From Chitinophagaceae bacterium (lineage in GTDB: Bacteria; Bacteroidota; Bacteroidia; Chitinophagales; Chitinophagaceae), in assembly GCA_017307755.1 (NCBI GenBank), contig JAFKGQ010000013.1, positions 186,001-250,000 of the forward strand: a stretch of 64,000 nt of DNA, in the 5' to 3' direction. Shown piece by piece: positions 36,700 through 45,014 of the stretch (position 1 is its first letter; each line of letters begins with the position of its first letter). Below the pieces are notes generated by a model. It saw nothing but the letters and a program-made list of their open reading frames with translations. It did not search any database and was not told where the DNA came from. A program made the translations under genes and the position numbers.

Positions 36700-37574
36700 C
36701 TGAAATCGTTGATCACCAGCCAGCGCGCCTTGTATATCTTTAGCCCTTTCTGCCGGAAGATGACATGGCCTTTTACGTCTGTGACCTCATCCGTCCACCA
36801 CTGCTCCTGTGGTATGGACAGGATTGTCGGCCGGCCGGCGGCAGATGAAATGCTTTTTACGTCTTTCTGTGGCATCTCCGTCTGCAACAACTGTCTGGTG
36901 GCCAGGGCGAGCTTGTATACATGCGTCGTATTGGTCAGCCATAGCGTGTCTCCGCTCAGCGTAGGGAAAAGATCGTGCGATTGTTGCCCTGGCAAGGGCA
37001 TGGAATCGATAAGCGACAGGCCGGGATGCGTATGATCAAAATTATAACGAAAGGTTTTTAATTGATGTCTGTCCGCACTCCACAACAATTGTCTTTTTCT
37101 GTCCCAGACTACGTTGTGTCCAAAGTCGATATAGGTCTTGCTGCTATAGCCATCGCTGAACCCCGACGTATCCACCCGGTACACCGTGAGATAGTTGCCT
37201 GTACTGGAAGCCACGACAATATTTCCGTCGGGGAAGATCTCTGAGGAATGAGGATTCCCCCCTGCATAGGCATAAAACAAGGTCTTCTTATCCGCCAGCC
37301 TGATAAGGGCGACACCTCCGCCCGAAGCATTGATGAGTATGTATCTTCCCCCATATACCGGTTTAACGTCGCTGGGGTTGGAAAACCACTTCCAGTGAGC
37401 ACTGTCTACATTCGAGCCGGAAGGTTTCCATTCCCACACGATACTGCCCGTGGCGGCATCGGCGATAGCGATACGTTGTTCAGCTTGTTCGGCAAGCAGG
37501 ATACGTTGCTGGGCAGCGGCCGCCACAGGCAAGACCGCTCCCAACAAAATGAGTATTTTCAGATCTGTCTTCAT
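36642..37574 (-). CDS. Secreted beta-propeller (PQQ-like repeat) protein, perhaps DUF6528
   Basis: 310 residues with a signal peptide (ending VAAAAQ). Repeated blade-like motifs include RIAIADAATGSIVWEWKP, YILINASGGGVALIRLADKKTLFYAYAGG, GNIVVASSTGNYLTVYRVD and RKRQLLWSADRHQLKTFRYN. It looks like a six- or seven-bladed propeller, probably binding a ligand or protein. It resembles the DUF6528 group as I remember it. No catalytic residues recognised. Tail-to-tail overlap of 58 bases with the preceding gene; divergent from gap. Confidence 0.7.
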   Translation of the reverse strand: MKTDLKILILLGAVLPVAAAAQQRILLAEQAEQRIAIADAATGSIVWEWKPSGSNVDSAHWKWFSNPSDVKPVYGGRYILINASGGGVALIRLADKKTLFYAYAGGNPHSSEIFPDGNIVVASSTGNYLTVYRVDTSGFSDGYSSKTYIDFGHNVVWDRKRQLLWSADRHQLKTFRYNFDHTHPGLSLIDSMPLPGQQSHDLFPTLSGDTLWLTNTTHVYKLALATRQLLQTEMPQKDVKSISSAAGRPTILSIPQEQWWTDEVTDVKGHVIFRQKGLKIYKARWLVINDFSYPPGDDLRLRPNVSSKLR

Positions 37575-37616
37575 AGAGGCAAATTACAGTATTTCCCTTC
37601 CAATGCTGCGCAACCG

Positions 37617-37644
37617 TTTGCGAACAAATTTCCGGGTAATTTTG
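37617..37644 (+). promoter_or_regulatory. Promoter of the gap gene
   Basis: TTTG (37617-37620), 16-base spacer and a perfect -7 box TAATTTTG (37637-37644), 18 bases before the gap ATG. The spacer is shorter than the usual 19. Confidence 0.5.
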
Positions 37645-37662
37645 TTTTTGTGATAAAACCTC

Positions 37663-38664
37663 ATGGCAAAAATTGCTCTACATGGATTTGGCCGTATTGG
37701 CCGGCAGTTCCTGCGTATCGGTCTTGAAAAAAATTTATTTGTCCCGGCTTCTATTTCAGACGTAAAAGATGAAGCTACTCTGGCCGCCCTTTTTGCGGTG
37801 GACACCAACTACGGACGCTGGCATGAGCCTGTCTCGGGGAAGGAGGGCAGTCTGCACATTGGGGACAGGACCATCCCTTACTACAATGCCGCCAGAGAGA
37901 TACCCGACTGGGGTTCGCTGGGGGTAGACCTGGTGGTGGAGTGTACGGGCCGGGCGACGGTAAGGGCCGGGGCGCAGGCTCACCTGGACAGGGGAGCAAA
38001 ATATGTATTGGTCAGCGCGCCCAGCAAGACATTGACGGATTGTGATGCTGTACTGTTGAAAGGCATCAATCTGGAACAATTCGATCCCGGGAGCCACCAC
38101 ATCGTCAGCATGGGCAGTTGTACTACCAATGCGCTGGCCGCCCCCATCAAAGTGATCCTGGAAAATTTCGGTATACAGTATGGGCTTTTTTCCACCGTGC
38201 ATTCCTATACAAACTCTCAGTCCCTCACCGATCAGCCGATGAAGGACCGGCGCGACTCCTGGGCGGCGGCGGAGAACATCATCCCCTCCTCTTCCGGGGC
38301 CGCCAGGGCTTTGCAATTCATCTGGAAAGATCTCAAAATAACAGGCAAGGCGTATCGGGTGCCCACCCGTACAGGCAGCATTGCCGAGCTAAATCTGGTC
38401 ACAGAAAAAGATTGCAGCGTCCAGGAAGTTAATGAGGCCTTCCGCAAGGCCGCGGCTAATGGTCCGCTGAAAGGAGTGATGGATGTTCTGGAAGAAGAAT
38501 GGGCCTCCTCTCGTATCGTCGCCGACCCTCACTCGTCCCTTATGGACCTGCCGCTGACGGCCAAGATGGGCAATCTGCTGTCCATCGCCTCGTGGTATGA
38601 TAATGAATGGGGGTTCTCCAACAGACTGGCGGAAGTGGCGGCTTATTTGGCAGGGAAGATCTAG
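37663..38664 (+). CDS. gap: Type I glyceraldehyde-3-phosphate dehydrogenase (divergent copy)
   Basis: 333 residues, normal length. It oxidises glyceraldehyde-3-phosphate to 1,3-bisphosphoglycerate. NAD(P)-binding GFGRIGRQ (9-16); catalytic Cys153 in GSCTTNALAAP and His180 in TVHSYTNSQ. The classical loop ASCTTNCLAP lacks its second Cys here (Ala157), and HSYTNDQ is HSYTNSQ, so this is not the most conserved glycolytic form. It could be a second, anabolic or specialised isozyme. It stands alone with its own promoter. Confidence 0.92.
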   Translation: MAKIALHGFGRIGRQFLRIGLEKNLFVPASISDVKDEATLAALFAVDTNYGRWHEPVSGKEGSLHIGDRTIPYYNAAREIPDWGSLGVDLVVECTGRATVRAGAQAHLDRGAKYVLVSAPSKTLTDCDAVLLKGINLEQFDPGSHHIVSMGSCTTNALAAPIKVILENFGIQYGLFSTVHSYTNSQSLTDQPMKDRRDSWAAAENIIPSSSGAARALQFIWKDLKITGKAYRVPTRTGSIAELNLVTEKDCSVQEVNEAFRKAAANGPLKGVMDVLEEEWASSRIVADPHSSLMDLPLTAKMGNLLSIASWYDNEWGFSNRLAEVAAYLAGKI

Positions 38665-38665
38665 A

Positions 38666-39478
38666 TCAGCTGTTCACCCGCTGTTTTTTTAATATGTTAT
38701 CCTGGGGCCCCGACCAGTGAAGACCTTTTCTAAATTTACCGTTTGATTTTTGTTTAAGGTACAGGAGGCTTCCATCTGATTTTGCCAGCCACTTCACATG
38801 TCTGAACAGACCATCCTGGTAGTGATTGGAATAGACATTGAATGTCAGACGCGTGGACGCAGGGTTCCTGATCGGGAAGGCCTTTGTACCCTGCTGTTCG
38901 TAACATCCGACGTATATGGACCGGATGGGCTCCCGGGGTTTTTCAACGACGATGGTCCTGTCTTGTGTTATGATCTCTTTAGGAATGTAGCCGGCAAAAG
39001 TGCAGCGTACTGTCCTGTGGGGCGATACTCTTCGCGTGTTCTTTTTCTTCCTTTCATTAAAAGCGTAGTCCAGCCGCCATATCTGGACGGTATCCGTCCT
39101 GACGACGTTCCCCCCCGGGTCGATCCATCGGTTGATATGGTTGAAGGTAAGGGTTAAGCCCGTATCAGCCGGGTTCTCCTGTTCCAGTACCTCGGATTCG
39201 ACGAATGTTCTCTTTTCCAGTTGTGGATTGAGGACGATCGTGTCCCCGATCATCGTCCATTTGCCATTTTCGGAAAAAGTCTCCCCGAAGTGGTCGTAAT
39301 AAAAAACGGGGTGCTCTTTGGCCCAATACTGAAAGGTGCTGTCCTGGTTAAAGGTCACGGAGATCTGGTGTTGGTCGAGCAGTCCCTTAAAGTCTTTATA
39401 GGTGCCGATGATACTCCTGTCCTGTGCGAATACAAGGATGGAGAGAAGAGTGGCTGTAATGGTAAGGAGGGGGCGCAT
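38666..39478 (-). CDS. Secreted protein of unknown function
   Basis: 270 residues with signal peptide MRPLLTITATLLSILVFAQ. The N-terminal half (IIGTYKDFKGLLDQHQISVTFNQDSTFQYWAKEHPVFYYDHFGETFSENGKWTMIGDTIVL) looks like a small lipocalin-like beta-barrel fold often found as secreted repeat proteins in Bacteroidota. The second half is basic (NERKKKNTRRVSPHRTVRC) and of unknown kind. Stops of this gene and gap are one base apart. Confidence 0.7.
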   Translation of the reverse strand: MRPLLTITATLLSILVFAQDRSIIGTYKDFKGLLDQHQISVTFNQDSTFQYWAKEHPVFYYDHFGETFSENGKWTMIGDTIVLNPQLEKRTFVESEVLEQENPADTGLTLTFNHINRWIDPGGNVVRTDTVQIWRLDYAFNERKKKNTRRVSPHRTVRCTFAGYIPKEIITQDRTIVVEKPREPIRSIYVGCYEQQGTKAFPIRNPASTRLTFNVYSNHYQDGLFRHVKWLAKSDGSLLYLKQKSNGKFRKGLHWSGPQDNILKKQRVNS

Positions 39479-39550
39479 AGGTTAAAGTTAATGTATTAAA
39501 ATAAAAAACATCATCCGGATCATTTCCTCATATAATGTTAAAAATCGTCC

Positions 39551-39558
39551 TACCTTTC
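39551..39558 (+). promoter_or_regulatory. -7 box of the peptidase/aminotransferase operon
   Basis: TACCTTTC fits TAnnTTTG except for the last base. It lies 38 bases before the ATG at 39597; no clear -33. Confidence 0.3.
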
Positions 39559-39596
39559 AAAATGTGGCAAGACCATCCGGAAAGAAAAAAAATCTT

Positions 39597-40727
39597 ATGC
39601 GTATCATACTTATAAGCATCCTATTTATGTTGACAGAGCAACCCCTTTTCTCTCAGACCCAACGCGCCCGGGACCTGGGCCTCCGTATCGGTGTCCTTTC
39701 CCCCGGCAAATGGAACGCCATCACAGATGTCCCCGGCGTGAAGGTGGGTCATACTACCCTGAATGAAGGCGACTCGGTACACACAGGTGTCACAGCCATC
39801 ATTCCGGCCGACGGGAACCTTTTTCAGAAAAAAGTAACTGCCGGGATCTTTGTCGGCAACGGATTTGGCAAAATGACAGGCAGCACACAGGTCCAGGAGC
39901 TGGGCAACATCGAAGTACCCATCATCCTCACCAATACCCTGAGCGTTGGCATCGCCATGCAGGCTGTCGTCGAATATACCCTGCGCCAAAAAGGAAATGA
40001 AGAAGTATATTCCGTCAATGCAGTAGTGGGAGAAACCAATGACGTGGAGCTCAATGACATCCGGGGCATGCATGTAAAAAAGGAACACGTATGGCAGGCG
40101 ATATCGTCCGCTCACACGGGCCCTGTAGAAGAGGGTTGCGTAGGTGCGGGAACAGGCACCACCTGCTTTGGGTTTAAAGGAGGCATCGGCACGGCCAGTA
40201 GAAAGTTACCCGCCTCACTGGGAGGTTATACAGTCGGCGCTATCGTACAGACCAATTTTGGCGGCGTGCTGGAAGTAGACGGCGTTCCTGTAGGAAAAGA
40301 ATTAGGGAAATACTATCTCAGTGACAAGCTAAACAATCCCGTGGATGGGTCCTGTATGATGATAATAGCTACGGATGCACCGCTCGACAGCCGGAACCTG
40401 GGCAGACTGGCTAAACGGGCATTTATGGGATTGGCAAAGACGGGAGGCATTGCCTCCAATGGCAGCGGAGACTATGTGATAGCGTTTACTACCCATGATT
40501 CCCTGCGGGTACCCTACCAGCCTTCCGGCCCGGTGCAAACAGTGGAAACACTGCATAATGATTTTACTTCTCCCCTTTTTATGGCTGCCATCGAAGCCAC
40601 GGAAGAGGCCATCATCAATTCCCTGCTGGCCGCCAAAACTACCAGGGGTAGTAAATATGGCACAGTAGAAGCAATACCCATGGACAAGCTTATTCTGATA
40701 TTGAGAAAATATAATCGTATAAAGTAA
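39597..40727 (+). CDS. P1-family (DmpA/BapA-type) N-terminal nucleophile aminopeptidase
   Basis: 376 residues from the ATG at 39597, which starts a good signal peptide (MRIILISILFMLTEQPLFSQ); a GTG at 39564 would spoil it. Family signatures: LGLRIGVLSPGKWNAITDVPGVKVGHTTL, VTAGIFVGNGFGKMTGSTQVQELG, GCVGAGTGTTCFGFKGGIGTASR and the self-cleavage site NGSGDY. There Gly289-Ser290 would be cut to free the Ser nucleophile. Members remove N-terminal D-amino acids or beta-amino acids from peptides. Its stop overlaps the next start as TAATG. Confidence 0.9.
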   Translation: MRIILISILFMLTEQPLFSQTQRARDLGLRIGVLSPGKWNAITDVPGVKVGHTTLNEGDSVHTGVTAIIPADGNLFQKKVTAGIFVGNGFGKMTGSTQVQELGNIEVPIILTNTLSVGIAMQAVVEYTLRQKGNEEVYSVNAVVGETNDVELNDIRGMHVKKEHVWQAISSAHTGPVEEGCVGAGTGTTCFGFKGGIGTASRKLPASLGGYTVGAIVQTNFGGVLEVDGVPVGKELGKYYLSDKLNNPVDGSCMMIIATDAPLDSRNLGRLAKRAFMGLAKTGGIASNGSGDYVIAFTTHDSLRVPYQPSGPVQTVETLHNDFTSPLFMAAIEATEEAIINSLLAAKTTRGSKYGTVEAIPMDKLILILRKYNRIK

Positions 40728-41584
40728 TGAGTGATCTTTTCGTATTTGTCAATGATCTTTTCGTACCCTCCCCGGACGCCTCTCTGTTGGTCAGCGACCT
40801 GGCGATACAACGGGGCTATGGGGTCTTTGACTTTCTCAAGACCATCGATCATACCCCCGTCTTCCCGGAGGAGCATTTGGCTCGCTTTCTCCATTCCGCC
40901 CGGCAGCTGCGGTTGGAGGTCGGCAGATCAAAAGAGGAGCTTTTGGCGTTGATCCATCTGCTGATGGAAAAGAATGATATCCCGGATTCGGGAATTAAAC
41001 TAATCCTTACGGGCGGTTATGCCGAAGATGGTTATACGTTGTCAAAACCCAATCTGGTGATCACGCAAAACCATCTTCAATTGCCGGCTCCCGGGACCTT
41101 TGAAAAAGGCGTACGTCTTGTAAGCTATCCTCATCAGCGCCAGATGCCGGATGCAAAGACCATCGATTACCTGATGGCCATCTGGCTGCAGCCATATATA
41201 CGGGAGAAAGGCGCCGATGATGTGCTGTATCACAAGGAGGGTGCGATCTCCGAATGCCCGCGTTCTAATTTCTTTATCGTGACCGCCGATGATACTTTAG
41301 TCACTCCTTCGGAGAACATTTTGAAAGGTGTCATCCGGGGAAAGGTGCTGCAACTGGCGCGACAACAATTCAAGGTCGAGGAGCGTCCTGTTCTATTAGA
41401 TGAAGTATGGGCAGCCAGGGAGGCATTTATCACCAGTACGACTAAACATGTACTGCCCGTAGTAGCCGTCGATGGGCGACAGATTGGAGAGGGTGCGCTG
41501 GGGAAGATTTCGAAGTGGCTCAGCGAGGCCCTATCACATCAAATAACCTCATCTCCATTTCCGGAGGACCATAGATCAACCTGA
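40727..41584 (+). CDS. Fold-type IV PLP aminotransferase (branched-chain or D-amino-acid type)
   Basis: 285 residues. Class IV motifs: RGYGVFDFLKT (29-39), catalytic Lys144 in DAKTIDYLMAIW, ISECPRSNFFIV with the PLP-contacting Glu, and TPSENILKGVIRGKVL. The family includes BCAT, D-alanine transaminase and aminodeoxychorismate lyase; sequence alone does not separate them. It has no signal peptide, so it is cytosolic. Its start overlaps the stop of the exported P1 peptidase by one base, so both are made from one message. Processing of amino acids released by that peptidase is a fair hypothesis. Confidence 0.88.
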   Translation: MSDLFVFVNDLFVPSPDASLLVSDLAIQRGYGVFDFLKTIDHTPVFPEEHLARFLHSARQLRLEVGRSKEELLALIHLLMEKNDIPDSGIKLILTGGYAEDGYTLSKPNLVITQNHLQLPAPGTFEKGVRLVSYPHQRQMPDAKTIDYLMAIWLQPYIREKGADDVLYHKEGAISECPRSNFFIVTADDTLVTPSENILKGVIRGKVLQLARQQFKVEERPVLLDEVWAAREAFITSTTKHVLPVVAVDGRQIGEGALGKISKWLSEALSHQITSSPFPEDHRST

Positions 41585-41693
41585 GCCCCCATAACGCGCC
41601 TCCGATGAGGGCTGCCAGCACTGTGCCGACAAGACTGCCGAAGATTATCCGGGATTAAAGAAGAGCCGGGAACAATTTTTGAATATCCATTCA
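41585..41693 (-). other. Possible remnant of a small membrane-protein gene
   Basis: The minus strand of this gap, running on into the aminotransferase 3' end (about 41653 to 41536), reads IIFGSLVGTVLAALIGGALWG and then LRLIYGPPEMEMRLF before a stop. That is a convincing membrane helix with a short tail, but no ATG opens the frame; a TAA lies at its head. It may be a decayed gene or chance coding. Nothing else was seen here. Confidence 0.25.
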
Positions 41694-41701
41694 TAACTTT
41701 A
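41694..41701 (+). promoter_or_regulatory. -7 box of the HVA1-domain gene
   Basis: TAACTTTA, 16 bases before the ATG at 41718. The same octamer serves as a candidate -7 box at 47977 and 45975, suggesting TAnnTTTA is an accepted variant here. Confidence 0.35.
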
Positions 41702-41717
41702 CACAAAACAAACGTAT

Positions 41718-41933
41718 ATGGCGCAGGCGTTTAAAATTGGCGACCATGTAAAATGGAACTCCGAGGCAGGGATTGTATCCGGGACGATCGTAAAGATCCA
41801 CACAAAAGATTTCAACTATAAAGGGTATACGCATCACGCCAGCAAGGACGACCCTCAATACGAGATCAGGAGCAGCAGGACAGATCATATAGCAGTACAT
41901 AAAGGCAAGGCACTTATAAAAGACAAGCATTGA
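41718..41933 (+). CDS. Small HVA1/DUF2945 (tudor-like) domain protein
   Basis: 71 residues: FKIGDHVKWNSEAGIVSGTIVKIHTKDFNYKGYTHHASKDDPQYEIRSSRTDHIAVHKGKALIK is the compact beta-barrel HVA1 fold (hypervirulence-associated TUDOR domain). The family is widespread and its biochemical role is not established. The next gene starts at a TTG overlapping its stop, so the two could be co-translated. Confidence 0.88.
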   Translation: MAQAFKIGDHVKWNSEAGIVSGTIVKIHTKDFNYKGYTHHASKDDPQYEIRSSRTDHIAVHKGKALIKDKH

Positions 41934-43321
41934 CACCAAATACCCCATCAGGGAAAAAACTTTCCTTCGGATACATCGTAACCACCACCAGTCTCGCCTT
42001 TGTCGTCTCTCAACTGGACGTATCCATTGTCAATATCGCCCTGCCCAGCATCGCCGACGCTTTTTCCGCCGATATCAGCTCGCTGCAATGGATAGCGGAT
42101 GCATATACTGTTGCCTTTGCCGCTCTCATGTTGTCGGCCGGTGGTATGAGCGACAGGCTAGGGTCCCGGCGTATATTTCAGTCCGGGCTGCTCATATTCG
42201 GGCTGGCATCCACGGGTTGCGGGCTTGCCTGGAACACGGGTAGTCTCGTCGCCTTTCGCGCCTTACAAGGTATCGGCGCCGCCACCATGATCCCCAGTTC
42301 ATTGTCCATCCTCAATCAGGCTTTCTCCCATCAGGCGGACCAACGTGCTCGGGCTGTGGCATTATGGACAATGGCCGGCGGGATCTCCATCGCTGCCGGG
42401 CCCATTCTGGGAGGTCTGTTCCTTCACATCAGCAGTTGGAGACTGATATTTATCGTCAATATCCCCATTTGTCTGATAGGGCTTCTTTTGAGCGCCCGGC
42501 TAAATGAAAGCGAACGTCATCCCCATCAGGGATTGGATATCCCGGGTCAGTTCCTATGGATGTTGGCCCTCACCGCATTTATCATGGGCATCATCGAATG
42601 GCATTCGCTGGGTATTCATCATCCGCTGATCATAGGATGTTTCCTCTTTAGCGGGCTCATGCTGCTGCTGTTCCTCCGGCTTGAGCGACAAGCAAAGGCC
42701 CCCATACTCCCCCTTGACCTTTTTAAAACCCCCGTGTTCAATGTACTCCTGCTATTGGGTGTTGTGGTGAACAACGCCTACTACGGTACCGTATTCGTGC
42801 TGAGCCTGTACTTGCAAAATGTTCTGCACTATGCTTCCGTCCGTGCAGGGCTTGCCTTTCTGCCGCTCACCGGCGGGTTCATCATTTCCAATCTGTTGAG
42901 CGGAAAGCTGATGGCAAAATATGGTATTCGTCTACCATTGCTCTTTGGCGCCCTGCTGGCGTCAGCCGGCTATGCGGGGCTACTGGTCGCCACATCGGAT
43001 ACCTCTTACTGGAAGCTGCTGGTTCCTTTTATCATCATCCCCCTGGGTATGGGCGTAGCTGTCCCGGCGATGACGACAGGCATCCTTTCCAGTGTCGAAA
43101 AGACCCGGAGCGGGACGGCCTCCGCGATCCTCAACACTACCCGTCAGGCTGCGGGTGCGATGGGTGTGGCTATATTCGGGGCCATGGCCAACGGGGGAGC
43201 CGGAGCTATAGCCGCCGCCGTAAGGTCTGGCGGAATAATCTCCTGCGGAAGCCTTTTACTGGTAGCGATACTGATCCACCGGCATATCTGGCGAAATACG
43301 GCGTTGACTAAAAGTCCATAG
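41930..43321 (+). CDS. MFS drug exporter, DHA2 (EmrB/QacA) type
   Basis: 463 residues with about 14 membrane segments. Family signs: QLDVSIVNIALPSIADAFSADISSLQWIADAYTVAFAALML (first helix and motif D-like region), GGMSDRLGSRRIF (motif A), RALQGIGAATMIPSSLSIL, and AGPILGGLF (motif C). No ATG is available before the first helix, so the TTG at 41930, which overlaps the previous stop by four bases, is the likely start. Proton-driven export of toxic compounds is the family role. It overlaps the SDR gene tail to tail by 14 bases. Confidence 0.88.
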   Translation: MTPNTPSGKKLSFGYIVTTTSLAFVVSQLDVSIVNIALPSIADAFSADISSLQWIADAYTVAFAALMLSAGGMSDRLGSRRIFQSGLLIFGLASTGCGLAWNTGSLVAFRALQGIGAATMIPSSLSILNQAFSHQADQRARAVALWTMAGGISIAAGPILGGLFLHISSWRLIFIVNIPICLIGLLLSARLNESERHPHQGLDIPGQFLWMLALTAFIMGIIEWHSLGIHHPLIIGCFLFSGLMLLLFLRLERQAKAPILPLDLFKTPVFNVLLLLGVVVNNAYYGTVFVLSLYLQNVLHYASVRAGLAFLPLTGGFIISNLLSGKLMAKYGIRLPLLFGALLASAGYAGLLVATSDTSYWKLLVPFIIIPLGMGVAVPAMTTGILSSVEKTRSGTASAILNTTRQAAGAMGVAIFGAMANGGAGAIAAAVRSGGIISCGSLLLVAILIHRHIWRNTALTKSP

Positions 43322-44144
43322 ACCTGGTCACAGTCTCCCATCTTGTCAGATCCGCCATCACACTCTCGTTCTTCTTCAACGCCCGCTGCCAGGCGTCATC
43401 GCCCAGGAAAAAGTACAGGGCGGGGTCTTCCTCTCCTGCCATACGGACGATAGCCACTGCGGCCTTTTCAGGATTGCCGGGTTGAGCACCATCCCATTGC
43501 TGATATTGTTTATGGATATCCCTTACCCCCTGGTAAGCATCCAGTGGATGCTGCGGTAAAGCAAGCGATCCCGCCGAGAGAAAGTTTGTGCGGAATGCGC
43601 CGGGCGCCACGATCGTCACCTTAATCCCAAAAGGTTTTACGTCGGCGGCCATGGCTTCAGAAAACCCGAACATAGCGAATTTTGTGGCGGCATAAATACC
43701 AAAGGCGCCCATAGTGCTGGTATAACCACCGATGGAAGAAATATTAAAAATATGCCCCGACCGCTGTGCCCGGAGATACGGCATCACTTTCCGGATGACA
43801 TTCAGCGTACCAAATACGTTGACGTCGAAATTTGCCCTCGTCTCTTCATCGGACAGTTCTTCAATGGCTCCACCCAGACCATAACCGGCGTTGTTCACTA
43901 CCACATCGATACTTCCGAATTTTTCCACGGCAGTCGCAATAGCCTGCCCGACAGCGGCCTCATCGGTGACGGAAGCCCGCAAAGGAAGCAGCCTTCCGCT
44001 GGCGCCATCCTCTATCTTCGACAGCTGATCCGGGTTTCTTGAAATAGCGGCTACATTAAAGCCTTGCTGTAGCAATTGTTTCACCAGGCTGAGTCCCAGA
44101 CCTTGTGAAGCGCCGGTGACCAGCCATGTCTTGTTCTTGTTCAT
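43308..44144 (-). CDS. Short-chain dehydrogenase/reductase
   Basis: 278 residues of classical SDR fold: TGASQGLGLSLVKQLL (NADP-binding TGxxxGxG), NNAGYG, the catalytic Ser in FNISSIGGY and Tyr-x-x-x-Lys in YAATKFAMFG. It uses NAD(P)H to reduce or oxidise an unknown alcohol/ketone. Members with this C-terminus (GNPEKAAVAIVRMAGEEDPALYFFLGDDAW) are common next to AraC regulators. The AraC gene at 45015 lies two genes upstream on the same strand. Confidence 0.9.
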   Translation of the reverse strand: MNKNKTWLVTGASQGLGLSLVKQLLQQGFNVAAISRNPDQLSKIEDGASGRLLPLRASVTDEAAVGQAIATAVEKFGSIDVVVNNAGYGLGGAIEELSDEETRANFDVNVFGTLNVIRKVMPYLRAQRSGHIFNISSIGGYTSTMGAFGIYAATKFAMFGFSEAMAADVKPFGIKVTIVAPGAFRTNFLSAGSLALPQHPLDAYQGVRDIHKQYQQWDGAQPGNPEKAAVAIVRMAGEEDPALYFFLGDDAWQRALKKNESVMADLTRWETVTRSMDF

Positions 44145-44226
44145 AATAAGATCATTTTTAACAAGACAAAATTAGGCAGGCGATCTTTAATGTCCCTTGG
44201 ATTTATCAAACCGATGCTTATAAAAA

Positions 44227-44967
44227 TCAAACAAATCCAATCGCCACGGCCCTCCGGCTCATGAACCATTGTCGAAGGGAAAAGATATGCAGCGTATACG
44301 CCAAAGGCACCAGGAAGCCGGGAAGATAAATAAATGGAAAATGTACTATCAGCGTAACCGCAGGTTCATTATGGAACATTCTCAGCGGCGTAGGCATAGA
44401 GAGCACGGCTATCGCTACGGCATTCAGCAATAACACCAGACCTCCTATATTATACAACAGCACCACCCATGACGGCCAGCTCTTTTTTATAAAACAATAA
44501 TATCCCACCGGAATGGCAAGCAGACCGCTGAGGATATCAAAATTCCTGCCCTCAAAGCTCATTTGAACGGGCAGCAACCTGTCCACTACGCAAAGCCACA
44601 ACACAAGCTCTACGATAATACGAAAGGATTGCAGGTACAGTATCCAGTGAGGCGGAGTATGTCTTAACAGCTCCTTTCCGCTGCCTGACATCGCCACCCA
44701 TAATACCACCGGCAAAGGAAGTAACATGGCAATCCCTTGCCGGGGAGGGAGCTTAGAAAAATCGGCAAACGCCCCCCTCAGAGCCAATACTCCCAACAGC
44801 AGTATCCACCCACCTAACAATAGCAGCGTTATACGCAATACCCGGGTCTGTCGCCTCTTATCCGAGGAGGTCCGGGCCAGGACGCTCCGAAGGCCAAAAA
44901 CAAGAAAGACGATACAAAGCAGACAGCATAAGCTGAGCAGGACGGCGGGAAATAATGTGTTGTTCAT
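44227..44967 (-). CDS. Integral membrane protein of unknown function
   Basis: 246 residues from the ATG at 44967 (MNNTLFPAVLLSLCC), with about seven hydrophobic helices and short loops. No family motif is recognised. It follows the AraC-type regulator gene by 47 bases on the same strand and may be its target. It lies 82 bases before the SDR gene. Confidence 0.7.
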   Translation of the reverse strand: MNNTLFPAVLLSLCCLLCIVFLVFGLRSVLARTSSDKRRQTRVLRITLLLLGGWILLLGVLALRGAFADFSKLPPRQGIAMLLPLPVVLWVAMSGSGKELLRHTPPHWILYLQSFRIIVELVLWLCVVDRLLPVQMSFEGRNFDILSGLLAIPVGYYCFIKKSWPSWVVLLYNIGGLVLLLNAVAIAVLSMPTPLRMFHNEPAVTLIVHFPFIYLPGFLVPLAYTLHIFSLRQWFMSRRAVAIGFV

Positions 44968-45014
44968 AATGCAAATTTGCGTCCCGGAACGCCCCCACCG
45001 GATAACCAAAATTG

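Noticed and set aside
44227..44967. Naming the membrane protein a transporter or sensor
   Set aside because: Hydrophobicity alone is visible; there is no motif that would support a function.
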